A stretch of 64,000 nt of DNA from Istiophorus platypterus (Eukaryota > Chordata > Actinopteri > Istiophoriformes > Istiophoridae), in contig CM029129.1 in assembly GCA_016859345.1 (NCBI GenBank), positions 16,709,560 to 16,773,559 of the forward strand, in the 5' to 3' direction. The notes below the pieces were generated by a model, which saw only the letters and a list, made by a program, of their open reading frames with translations, did no database searches and was not told the DNA's origin. Position 1 is the first letter of the stretch; every line of letters begins with the position of its first letter. Shown piece by piece: positions 49,895 to 60,292 of this stretch. Both the position numbers and the translations under genes were made by a program.

Positions 49895-52862
49895 CACGTG
49901 TGTTTGTGCGTGTACTTATAAGTGTGTGCGCGTGCATATACTGTATATATAGGTGTTTGTATGCGTGTGCCTGTGCCCTCCTCCCCTCCTCCTCTGTTGT
50001 CTTTTATTTGTTTTTCCTTTCCAGCCACTGCATGAAGTAATGAATGCTTGGGTTTGATTCTTCTTTCTCCCTCCTCCTCTTCCTCCTCCTCTTTCTCCTT
50101 CACATGCCTCTTTCCTTTTTTTTTTTACTCTGTGGTCTGTTGGGTTTTTTGGTTTACTCCTTGTTTTGTTATTACATTGGGTTTATTTTTTATTTTGCCT
50201 CCCTCCTCCCTTCCCTACCCCTCCCTCCTTTTTTGTGACACAGCGAGTTGGGATAGATCAGGGCGACAGCCCCGATCTCACACAGGTCAGTCTACATCTC
50301 ATCTCAATCAGTCAATCAACCAATCAGTCAACCGGTATATAAAATCCGTCAAGTCAATCCCATAATGCTTCATTCTAAACGCTCCCGTTCCCTACTCACC
50401 CTACAGACCTGCCCACACTGCAGCTGCCCCGTCCTTCTCCTTTCTTCTTCACTCTCCCTAACTCCTTCGCTTTTTCTCCTTTTCTGTCTGAACAGTCTAG
50501 AATAGAGAGAGAACAATAAATGAAGACCTGAAAATAGCATTTTTTTTCCCCCCACAATTTTAAGGCATTAGTGTAGGAATTTTATTATTTTTCTCTTATC
50601 TGAATCTTTGCAGAACAAATTTTACTCTGAGGTAAGATTTTGAAAGCAGTAATTATGTAGTCGACTAAAGTTTTTATCCTCTTTTTTCATATTTCTATTT
50701 TAGATGTCTGTGACTGGGGCTTAGTAACTGTCTGAATTTTTCCAGCAGTCTTTCTGGCATTTTACTAGTGTAAATATCAAAGCTTATCATACAAACAAGT
50801 CAGCACAGCTTCATGAAATAGTTTTTTTGCCCACATAAGCGGTGTTCAAATCATTTTCCTGAAAAGATTATGTCCCTTTGAATTAGCTGTGGGGAGAGCA
50901 GCGAATGGTTTTTATTAAATAGGTTTCTGCAAATATGACTTGGATAGGTGTACATAATGCCATCATAAGTACTGCATTTCATGCTAAAGGCCTCGAATGC
51001 AAGTCATCCTTTTTAATGGGCACATAATTGGTTGTTCACAATATCATAAATAAGATATAAAAACAAAATAAGGGCTGACCTTTTTAAATTGTCATGTTTG
51101 TAGTGCTTATGAAGACCTTATATACTCTTATTCAACAACATAGTGACCCATGCCTATACTGAGCTCTAGATATGTGTCTGTTTTACTTTTAAACTTTTAG
51201 CATATTCTAGATTTCTCTGAAGAAGGATATCCAGAATTCGCATTTTACTCTCTTTCCCCCTTAAAAATAAGTATATGAGAAATCTTTTCTTTGCTTGTTG
51301 TGTTTGCATTGTGTTTTTCTGCGATGAAATGTGAGGCTCTGGGTGAAAACCAGTGTATCACATGTTGTCAAAATGAACCCATCCATCCCTTTTCGTTTTT
51401 CCAGTAAAGAGTGCTGGCCAGCTGCTCAATGTGCATACCTGGTTTTTCACAAGACATTTGCATTTCACTGAGTTAACTTCCTTGGCTTCCAGTGGGGAAA
51501 AAAAATTCTAGTACTCGGCTCCTTTGTTTAGTTTCCGCATAATCTCCACAGTAAATCAAATAAATGCCGTATTAATCAGACTCTTAACCTTCTGTGGAAT
51601 CCACGGGTTAACTCTCAGTTTCTGGATTGTGATTTTCTTTGTGTATGCGTGTGCAAGTGTGTGTTATGAGAGCGTCTGTGCACTGCTGGCGTCTGCATGG
51701 GCTCGTTAGTCGGTTTCGGAGATGTGTTTGTTGTGTTTCTCCTCTGGAGCCCTGCAGCAACGACGCTCTAATCTGTCCTGACCTGTCAGTCCCGCTGTGG
51801 ACTAGCTTGCATGATCCAGGGCTGATGTTCTGCATGCTGGTCAACCAAACCTGATGAAACCAAATGCAAAAAAAAAAAAAAAAAAAAAAAAGTGATGTAG
51901 ATGTAGAATAGATAACGGATCCGAAGGCGATGTCTTACTTTCGCTGCTGCTTTCTGTGTGTGTGCATACCTAAGAGTGTGAGATTAAAATGGGGAGGTGA
52001 CGAGAGGGGAGTGAGAGAAAAAGCAGTGTGTCCCACTTTGTCTGCTTGGCTGTGGTTCTAATATTAGCCCCCTCACCTTCCCACCCCTTAACCCCACCCC
52101 CTCCCCAGGCTCCCAGCTCTCTCCTGGAGGCTCTGGAGCAGCATCTAGCCTCTCTGGAGGGCAGGAAGCTCAAGGACCTCTCCACGGCCAGCAGGTACGA
52201 TCGGATCAGAAAGAAGCCCCTCAAATCTTAATACTACCATTACTATTACTGCGCTTAATATTAATATTACTATAGCACTACTTCTACCACTTCTACTGCA
52301 AGTATATTCCTGACATCTGGTGCTAAGTTAAGTAGGTTAAGTTAGTGCATCACCAAAGTCATTAGGCTTCATAATCTGGGGACAATGGGCGTCTGCTTAG
52401 AATTTCAAGGCTTCTAATATTTGTTGATACATCTCAGTCTAAAGCAAAATAATGGACTGAAAGATGGCTGCTGAGGCTATAATGTAACTGATCCAGACTG
52501 AAATCTCTTAATAACTACTGGATAGATTTTCTTTTCTACATTCATGATCCCCAGAGGGTGAACCAGTTTCTCAGACGTTCGTCACTTTGAATAAAAGCAT
52601 TGAGCCAAACAAATTGTAGAATTGTAGAATTGTAGAATTGTAGAATTGTAGAGCTGAATCACAGTTAGTTTTGTGAGCTCCGGACCTTTCCCCTAATGCC
52701 ACAACAAGGTTCACATCTGTGGATCTATCTCAAGAACTATTGGATAGATTACAATTCACTTTGGGGCAGACTTTATCTTTTTTGTGAACTTTGGTGATCC
52801 CCTGATTTTTTTTTTTTTCTAGTGCAGTTATTAGGTCAAAATCAGTCCATTATTTTGATTGT

Positions 52863-52898
<36 letters not shown>

Positions 52899-55800
52899 CT
52901 GACTCTAAGATCCAGCACCCTGTCCAGTGCAGTGTCCTCTCTCTCCAGCACTGGGATCTCTCTCAGCCGCATGGACGACAAGACAGAGGACAACAGACTG
53001 CAGCAACACAAGGCGAGACATTTGCAAGACATTTTTACACATCTAAAAATGCCATAACATCCGTACACATATAATTGTAGATGGGTGTTGACAGCTATAA
53101 CTACTTATAAACAATACTCTTACTCACTGAGAGAAACCACAATATGATTTTTTTCCCGGTGCACATAACTTTTCACAGATTAACTGCTTGTATGTGAAGA
53201 AACACACTGAAATGTCTTTAGCTTGAGTGAGCTGTGCAAACAACTGTAGCCCGAGTCTTTTTGGTCCTCCACACTTGTTGGAAGTTGAATGGACAAGTGC
53301 ATTAATCCTGCAGTAGAGTGAAACACAATGTCTGTCTCTGGCTGCTGGCTCACAGCGTACAGAGCTGCACAGAGAATAGAAATGAAGTCACACTCTGAAC
53401 ACCGTCTGCCGTGCATTTTTCATTCAAATAGAGAAGCATCAGTGACAGTCCATTTTTTTTTCAGCACGGGGAACGGAAATATTCATAATGTGTAGTCTAC
53501 TTAACATGAGAGATTAGTGTTTTTCCAGAGGAGGTTAACATTCTTCGTCGAGCTCAGTCATTTTCTGACGACCCTTGCCACACAGGAGGATGGTCACAAG
53601 GTGATTGACATTCAGACGCCCAACGTGTCACCCAGCACCCAGTCAGTGGGCAGTGCCAACAGCAGCGGCGGGGCCCCAGATCTCTTCTCCAACTCACCCA
53701 TCGTACCGGTCAACAACCAGTGAGTCCGTCGTCCTGCGCACTGTAAACACTGACTAAATTGCTATAAAGGGAAAGAAAGACCTTGAGTGAAGAATTTTTA
53801 TTACTCTTTTTTGTTTGTTTGTTTGTTTTCTGTTTTGTTTTCTGTTTTGTCTGCAAACAATAGACTTCAGTTTGCTGTTTCATCATATCCCTTTATCCAA
53901 GCTATTCAACGAGAGAACTTTTGTTCTGTCTGTCACTGGAAAATTAATGTTTTTCAAATGGACTTTTCTGCTTCTGTAAAAATAAAATGAGAAACATGAC
54001 TGTGCTTCTCTCCATTTTCCTTCCTGCAGTGTGCCAACCCTGACCAGTGAGCTGTTCACCCTGCAGCCAAACTTCACCCCCATCCAGACCACACACACTG
54101 TGCCCAACAATAACAATGCCTGGGGAGGTAGGACTGCATACACAACCAAACACACACACGCGAACAAATTTATATATATAATCATGCAAACATACATGCC
54201 CACACACACACGGACACGGACACGGACACGGACACAAACACAGGCACATATACAGACACACACACACAGACACACAGACATACACACACTGCTTACAGCT
54301 GGATAAGCTGTGACAGTGAAGCCCAGTTGCTTCATGCTCTTGATTCATTTCCTCTCTTTTCTCCTTTCATGTTACCATGGTAACCCTTGGATCTCAGGTG
54401 ACCTGCTTAAGCCAGCCCCACCCGCTCAAATTCACAGCCCAGGAGCCCCTTTGCACTCTGGGAAAATGCTGCCCAATGATCTGGACTCCTCATTAGCCAA
54501 CCTTGTTGGTAGTGAGTAAACATACCTGCTCTCTCCAAATATTCAGTCATCACTTGCATTTTTCTTTGTGTTGCTTCCTTTCAGCTCACCTTATGTTTCT
54601 TTTTTTTTTTCTTTCTTTCTTTCTCACAGACCTTCAGTTTGGGGGGACGCCAGCTAAAAAGTGAGTGGGTTTTTCCTGACATCTAAAACTGAGCCCTGAG
54701 CAAATGCCTGCCGTCTATCCAGTTTTATCACTGTTCAATCTCACATATGAAGTACGATTTCTATTTTGCATTTCAATCATCTCTTCACCTGTAAATGCTG
54801 AATGTGTGTGTGTGTGTGTGTGTGTCCGTTTCTGTCCGTGTGCATCAGGCCGGAGCTACAGTGGAGTCAGCTGGTAGAGAAGAAGCCAACAGGAGGGAGT
54901 GGCTGGCAGTCAAAGACCATGTGCACCAGCACCAACTGGACTCACACCACCCATCCCATGGCACCTGCACCCATGCCCGTCCCTCAGATGGTAAATCGAA
55001 AGCCAGATACACAAGGTCAACAGACTTGGTTGAAGGCTCACTCGCTCTCCCGTCAGTCATGAGTTAAACAACTGGCACTATAATCACTGGCTCTCCTCTT
55101 GTACCTCAGCAGCCCAGTGCTCTTTCGTGCCCGTCGAGTGTGACTTTCACTCCATTTCAGTTCTTGCAAAAAGGGCTAATGCTGCTTTTGCCGATTTGAA
55201 TCCACGGGTCTGTGCAGCTAGAAATCTGCTACGTGTACTAGCAGCAGTGGAAACAACACAAACTGGAAAAGCTTGTGCCCGTGGAATTTAAATCGAATAG
55301 CTAATGTGGTGTTGCTGCAAAGTTATGAAAAGCTACGAAAAGATGAAATTATAGTTTACCTCAGGATCTGTACTTCATTTTGGTAGGTGACTTTTATCAT
55401 GTAATGGACATTCAACGTCATAAGGGCCGCAGGTTAAGTTGGTTTCCCTGCCCTTGCCTTGTTATTTAGGGTTGTGACCTGCGATTATTTTCGTTATACT
55501 ATTTTGTCAATTATTCCTTGAATCATTTGTCTGTATAATATCAGAAAATACTGAAAAACTTCATGTTCATATTGCTTGTCTTGCCAGACCATCGCTACCA
55601 AACCCAAAGATATTCAGTTTATAGTAGAATAATAAAAACACAACTGCAGTATAGCGGGTTTTCTTGCAGTTACAAAATAGAAACTTCAAAATAAAATCAA
55701 CCAAACATTGGATGTCTATATAATAGAGTACCAAGTGTGTAAATGGGGTGTTGTAGTCAGTGAGCCACTTAATTGTATTTGGTGCAATCCATCAATGTTT

Positions 55801-58455
55801 GTCAGTTCAGTCAGTTTCAAAAAACGAGAATAACTCATTCTGGCTTGAACTTGACCAAATATAGATGTTAACCAAATGTAACTTTGCTGCATTCCGGGGC
55901 TTTTGAAGGAGCTTCCAAATGCGCCTCCATCCTTCGTGCTCCACCCTAATTATCTACACGTCTCTTCCATTCAATCTGGTTTCATCTTTTAATTTTCGAT
56001 TGATTGACCTCTCAACTCAAACCGCTCATTTATCGAGCAAATGGCTCGGAAAGCCGGCGGCACGACTTGAATAGAAAGTAGAAATGATTGGAACATGAAG
56101 AATGGGCAAAGGTCTGTTTTTTCTGTTCTGTCCATTTGGAGATTAATAACCACGAGCATGGCTTCTATTGTTGTACGCAGACCTGCATTAAGAACTGTTT
56201 TGTCTTCAATTCCTTTTCTGTAACTCTCCACAGAATGGGATGATCTATACTGGCTATGTAAGTACTTTTCTCTTTTTTGTAACTTCACCTCCCTCTCACT
56301 CCTCTTTTTACACTTGATTTCATCCTGTTCCTTGCTATGTTTTTTTTTTTTTTTTGTGTTTGTTTGTTTTTAATTCAAAATGAAGTCTTTTGCTTATTGT
56401 GCTGCCTTGGCATTGTCATTCCATCCCTGGTGGATAACACAGGCTGCCAATCCACTACCTCAGTACAGCTTTACTAAATGTTGCACCTGTCTTTGTTGCT
56501 CAGGATTAGTTGTCTTGCTAAATGCAAACAAATGCAAATGTATAAGAAAGTCGTTATTTGGGGGGCATCTTTGACAGGTTAGACACGAGGCTGACAGTAT
56601 CCGGATTATGTTTGTAACTGATCTTTAGGTAAAGACTGTGTAGGCTTGAGAATGATCTGTTGTGTTTTTCTGCACAGGCTCCAGCACCAGTGGCTTTTCC
56701 TATGACGACACCACAAGTGCCTGTGTATGGAATGGTAAAGAACGTCTCCTCGTCTGATCTCAGTCATACGTTCAGAAATCTTTCATTACTCCGCGGCTGG
56801 CATCGGTCTAATCTAAATCCAGCATTATCCTGTCTATTGCTCACCTCTTTCATTCCTCCCTCCTCCTCTCTTCCTGCGCTCACCTGTTGTCTCCCCAGCT
56901 CCCCCCTCAGATGAGCCATCAGATGGGGGGCGTTCCCATGATGCCCCCGCAGCCTGTCATGTACAACCAGCCTGTCCTGAGACCTACCAATCCCTTTGGA
57001 CCCATCCCGGGGACACAGGTAACACAAACACACAGAGATATAAATATATTAGTTTATATTTCACAAAGCTAAAAGACTAGTTTGACAAACACTTAATTGT
57101 TTCCCTGCCAAGAGTTGACTATACTATAAGGTTTTTTGTAGGGGATTCAACAAATGAGATAAAGTGTGAATAAGTGAGCTTTAAAGGTGCTGGCAGGTGG
57201 TTCGTTACCTTCGGATTGAGCCAGGTTGGCTGTTTCCAGTCCTTAGGCGAAGCTGATCTAACAAACTGCCGACTGTAGCTCTTTACTTGGTTTACAGACG
57301 GAAAGTCTCCTCATGTAACTCTCGGCAAGAAGGCAAATACACATAGTTCCCAAAAGTATATTTTCAATGATTGTTTACATTGCTGTTGTATTGTGAAATG
57401 TAGGAATCCCCTTTGTTTTTTTTTAAATTACTTTTATATATTTTTTCTTATGGTATTTTTCTTAATCCCACACATTAATTGCACATTTTAGTTAATATGG
57501 CATCGGTAGAAGAGCTACAGTGCAGTTACTGGTTGTAATATATACATATGTGTATGTATGTGTATGTGTGTGTGTGTGTACACAATATATTCAACCTGAG
57601 GCTTTTTGTTTAACTTTCACACACAAACAGGAAATCAATTTATCTCTCAATGAATTTCGTCATGCTTAGTGATCATAGAGGACAGTGTGTGAGGAAAAAC
57701 AGAGAGAGACAACTCAGGCTGACACTTGACTGAACACTGTGCTGCTCTTGCTTTTATAATCTGGGATGTGTAGCTCAAAGAGAAGTTGTAGCAGTAGAGT
57801 CATAGCCAGTTATCTTGAGGTTGTTGGACACTTTTCTGGGAAATGTCTGAGATTGCTAACTACAACAGAAATAGAAAATGTGTAGAGAGGAAAACTGTAT
57901 CACCAAATAAGAATAGATTTAATTATCTGATCTCAAAATGCCTGGGACGCACTGGACATCTTAAATTAATATGAAATACAACGGCAAGAGAACACACCAA
58001 ATGTGGAATTTTCCTTCAACACAAACACTGCATCTCTGCTTCTTTTCTGCAAGTCTTCTGAAATAGCTGGTGCATTCATTCGTTCATAGCTATACTTAAT
58101 GATTGATAAGTAGAGCTCATGCTGAGGGGCCCTGAAGAAGCAGGATGAATCATGTCTGATCATTTGAAAATTGTCCAACGAGCGTGAAAAAAGTGCTTTT
58201 CACTGCATGTAATCACCTGTTGGTACAGCTACGAGACTCAGCAGAATAAACAATCAAGTGTGTTCTGACCAATTATTCAAAACATAACAGAGTAATATAA
58301 TTGCTTACTGAGCACCCACCCCTGAGAAGCTGTTTTCCTGGCACTGCGGCAGGTAATATGCTTGTCAATAGATGCCTGAACACTTGATGAGGTGTTTCGT
58401 TGAACTTAATTGCTCTCCATTCTCACCCCGTCCTCTGCAGATGCACTTCATGTAG
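33906..58455 (+). CDS. picalm: PICALM-type phosphatidylinositol-binding clathrin assembly protein, 19 coding exons
   Basis: Endocytic adaptor: its ANTH domain binds PI(4,5)P2 and VAMP SNAREs, and its tail binds clathrin and AP-2. Exons: 33906-34035 (duplicated at 35276-35405), 44526-44668, 46633-46708, 47117-47219, 47784-47877, 48001-48112, 48665-48771, 50244-50285, 52109-52194, 52910-53012, 53586-53719, 54030-54127, 54398-54511, 54630-54660, 54849-54990, 56234-56257, 56678-56734, 56899-57018, 58441-58455. The frame is continuous for 576 aa. The PI-binding lysines K28, K38-K40 and H41 are present. The ANTH region runs to about residue 290. DLF (364-366), DLL (411-413) and NPF (563-565) are likely clathrin or EH-domain contacts. 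The C-terminus TQMHFM resembles PICALM's AQIQFM. Exon 10 seems to end at a GC donor. Compared with human PICALM, the block with FESVFG and SLNPFL is absent, and exon 10 lacks the Glu/Lys-rich stretch. It could be a third PICALM/AP180 ohnologue. Confidence 0.93.
34742..34791. repeat. 50-base T homopolymer at the duplication junction
   Basis: An unbroken run of 50 T joins the two duplication units. The equivalent T runs are 8 bases before unit A and 15 bases after unit B. Confidence 0.95.
34792..36111 (+). repeat. Tandem duplication unit B (5' UTR, picalm exon 1, start of intron 1)
   Basis: Downstream of the ATG the offset to unit A is a constant 1370 bases. The sequence looks identical there, including the G runs near 34316-34338 and the TA microsatellite near 34546-34575 (here 35916-35945). 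Differences cluster in the CCT/CCA-rich 5' UTR. Confidence 0.95.
35276..35405 (+). CDS. picalm: Second copy of picalm coding exon 1
   Basis: It encodes the same first 43 residues plus the first base of Tyr44 as exon 1 at 33906-34035 and keeps the GT donor at 35406-35407. One synonymous change is visible: the second codon is TCA here and TCG in the first copy. It is the copy nearer to exon 2, so it could equally be the exon used. If the duplication is an assembly error, only one of the two exists. Confidence 0.6.
36352..36383. repeat. (CA)n microsatellite in picalm intron 1
   Basis: About 15 CA units. Confidence 0.85.
38538..38769. mobile_element. Non-autonomous element with 10-bp terminal inverted repeats
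   Basis: CCTCCGCCAA at 38538-38547 and its exact reverse complement TTGGCGGAGG at 38760-38769 bound a 232-bp segment. Inside are a TTTG run and 'caggattacgcaaaagctac', which I recognise from a widespread animal repeat of the form 'cctccgccaaggaggttatg'. It has no coding capacity. Confidence 0.7.
40890..41420. repeat. Possible dispersed repeat in picalm intron 1
   Basis: The phrases 'gatagtaataagtccaatat' and 'ccaccagctagtcgctaac' are reminiscent of a teleost interspersed repeat. The borders are uncertain and no terminal repeats were found. Confidence 0.3.
41905..42110 (+). repeat. Dispersed teleost repeat ('accaaagtca' family)
   Basis: The blocks 'gcctcaaggtggcaccag', 'caccaaagtctctaggatt', 'caaaatttcattgcaatcc' and 'gagatattttaagtc' follow the order of a repeat found again, with an inverted part, at 52325-52860. 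Confidence 0.65.
45343..45430 (-). repeat. Dispersed teleost repeat fragment (ATTAATCGA family), in picalm intron 2
   Basis: It contains 'ttcataaaccaaacaatt' and 'tgaaaataataaacag' in the order of the copy at 31775. Confidence 0.5.
49576..49606. repeat. (AAC)n microsatellite
   Basis: About 10 AAC units. Confidence 0.9.
49855..49890. repeat. (TG)n microsatellite
   Basis: About 18 TG units, followed by imperfect TG/CG repeats. Confidence 0.9.
50286..52108 (+). other. picalm: Picalm intron 8
   Basis: 1.8 kb of non-coding sequence with an uninterrupted A run at about 51869-51891. No gene or clear repeat was recognised otherwise. Confidence 0.7.
52325..52860. repeat. Composite dispersed repeat with inverted modules, in picalm intron 9
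   Basis: The left part (about 52335-52480) reads 'gcatcaccaaagtcattagg' and 'tacatctcagtctaaag' in the same direction as the 41905 copy. The segments about 52495-52575 and 52680-52850 read the same modules in reverse ('ctactggatagatt' then 'catgatccccagagg'; 'ctattggatagatt' then 'aactttggtgatcccctga'). The modules are diverged. Confidence 0.6.
52612..52651. repeat. 8-bp minisatellite, 5 copies of AATTGTAG
   Basis: Five perfect tandem copies inside the composite repeat. Confidence 0.95.
52863..52898. repeat. (TG)n microsatellite before the picalm exon 10 acceptor
   Basis: TG units ending 11 bases before the exon at 52910. Confidence 0.9.
52910..53012 (+). CDS. picalm: Picalm exon 10, with a GC splice donor
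   Basis: Part of the picalm CDS, listed separately because of its ends. The acceptor CTCTAAG follows a TG run. There is no usable GT before the in-frame stop at about 53054. Ending at AAG with the donor GCGAGA keeps phase and puts the boundary at ...QHK/EDG..., equivalent to ...ALK/EQR... in mammalian PICALM. The exon is seven codons shorter than the mammalian one and lacks its Glu-rich helix. Confidence 0.75.
54201..54295. repeat. CA-rich and GGACAC tandem repeat in picalm intron 12
   Basis: CA units surround about four tandem GGACAC hexamers. Confidence 0.85.
54803..54825. repeat. (TG)n microsatellite before the picalm exon 15 acceptor
   Basis: About 11 TG units ending some 23 bases before the exon at 54849. 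Confidence 0.9.
55465..55660 (+). repeat. Dispersed teleost repeat (ATTAATCGA family), in picalm intron 15
   Basis: The blocks 'gcgattattttcgttatac', 'ttgtcaattattccttgaa', 'aatatcagaaaatactgaaa' and 'aaagatattcagtttatagt' match the full-length order of the family. This is the longest copy in the window. Confidence 0.65.
56234..56257 (+). CDS. picalm: Picalm 24-nt microexon 16
   Basis: It encodes NGMIYTGY in frame, between a CACAG acceptor and a GTAAGT donor. It corresponds to the TGMIGYG segment of mammalian PICALM. Its length is a multiple of three, so skipping would keep the frame. Confidence 0.85.
57019..58440 (+). other. picalm: Picalm last intron
   Basis: 1.4 kb. A TATG/TG-rich run lies at about 57540-57580. 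No further exon was recognised. The last exon holds only the four codons MHFM and the stop. Confidence 0.7.
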
Positions 58456-60245
58456 GGATGATGTTGTAACCATGGCAGCAAAGCTCAGAGAGAGAAGGCG
58501 AGAGGAAAGAGATGAAGAGAAAGAGTCAAAGAAAAACAAATCCAGAACCAAATCCAGTGCAGGAGGGAAGAAAGACGAGGACAGAGAGGAAAAAGGGAGG
58601 GGAGAGGAAGAAGGAGAGAGGACCAGAGGACGGATAAAGGATGAAACGCTGATGTCTGTTTCTGTGCCGCCTGACCCTCTAATCTCCTCTCCTCTCTCCG
58701 TGTGGCTACTGATCTCTCTGTCTTTGAATCTATAATGCCGGGGCGCCAGAGGCTCCGCATCAGTCCCACTCATCCTCTGTTTGATTTGCCGGTTCAGACG
58801 GCGAATGCGACCTGCGATGACGCTACAAAGACTCGACAGCTCGATGGAAGTGCAGAAGCTCTACTGCCACTTCCTGACCTCCTCATCCCGATAATTTCCT
58901 GTATAAAAAAACAAACAAAACCCAGAAAACTTACCCACTACCCGCTCCATCCCGCAACTGAATCAAACTCGGAGGACACACATCTCTTTCTCTGATTGGA
59001 TCGTTTGCTGGCACTTTACTCTATGTGAACTTTGCCAAGGGTGTATGTCTGTGTAGGTGATTTTAGCATCTTGTTCAGATCGGTTCCTGGTGGCGTGTCA
59101 TCCATTACCTGATGTCAGAAGTAATCAATTTGAATGCGTGTGCGCGTGTCCCTTTTTCTACATTTCAGTGTGCTGCATCAACATTAACCGTCTTGAGTCT
59201 TTTTATGAGCTCCATTTGTTCTTAATTGCCAACTTCACATCAAGAGTCCGGCGTTGGATGATAAATTGCAGGCACGCTTGTGTGTGTGTGTCTGTCTGTG
59301 TGCGCGCGTGTGTGTGTGTGCGTGTGCCTGGATGGACGTAGCTGTGTAGAGTATGTACTGTATGTGTTTCTCTTTTGGTACCTGATGTTATTACTGTATT
59401 GCCAGGTACCAATGTGTTACTGCACTGGAACTAACTGATGAAAGCACTGAGCCACACCCAGGCATCGCATTTGGATGTAAACAAACCTCTAACTTTGCTA
59501 CTTGGGGACGTGCTGTACACACTGTACACTGTATTTTGTTCTTTTTTTCCCCTGTTCTACAGCTGTGCAATATCATGCAATCTTGTTACCGTCTTTCCAC
59601 TCATTTGTAGACTGTTTAGAAGATGTTTCCTGCTGTAGTGTTGTACCTCTTGTGTGTCCACATCAGGTTTCTGTACAGAATGTGATTTTTGTTTGTTTTT
59701 TTCTTTTTTAACTTGTTCCGTTATACCCGTACTGCTCTAAAAGTAGTTAAAAATGCACTGAGAGCCAGATAGAGACGTGGCTGTATATTAGTAAGGAGGC
59801 GATTCTCAGTCTTGCCAATCAGAAACGGTCTAACTCCCAGCTGTACGATGTCCTCCCTGTCCTGAGCATTCGTCCTGTCAGAAATTAGTCTCTCGAGAAA
59901 TCCTTTACTCTCCAGGAAAACTGGACGAGGGTAATTACCGCAGCAGATGTCTCACCTCCACTTGGGGGAATAAAAGATATTGCTAACACAGAGATAGGTT
60001 TGTTAATGTTGTGTTAATATCTGTGGACAGAATAGCGAAAGGTCAGTCAGAGGAGTCAAATGAGGACCAGGCTGTCAGAAAGCAACTGAGGGTAATGTCT
60101 GTCAATCACCACCCTAATAACGCCTGCAGTGACGACACACAGATTAATTCAGACAGCCAGCGGCGGGGAGGCTTTAATGAGACGTTAAAAGTTAATGTGG
60201 CTTTTCTGGCAGATCCAAGGTCAAGTTAGACCCACAGACAGATGA

Positions 60246-60292
60246 GATATATATATATCTATATATATATATATCTATATTTATATATATAG
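60246..60292. repeat. TA-rich microsatellite
   Basis: TA units interrupted by CTATA. Confidence 0.85.

Larger units (their letters stand above)
48772..50243 (+). other. picalm: Picalm intron 7
   Basis: It contains an AAC run (49576-49606), a long TG run (49855-49890) and pyrimidine-rich stretches. No exon with both splice signals and homology to PICALM was found. Confidence 0.7.

Noticed and set aside
33906..58455. Assignment of the clathrin adaptor to SNAP91/AP180
   Set aside because: The protein ends FGPIPGTQMHFM like PICALM and lacks the long Ala/Pro/Thr-rich AP180 assembly domain and its C-terminal extension. The DLSTASR and SSAVSSL exons match PICALM.
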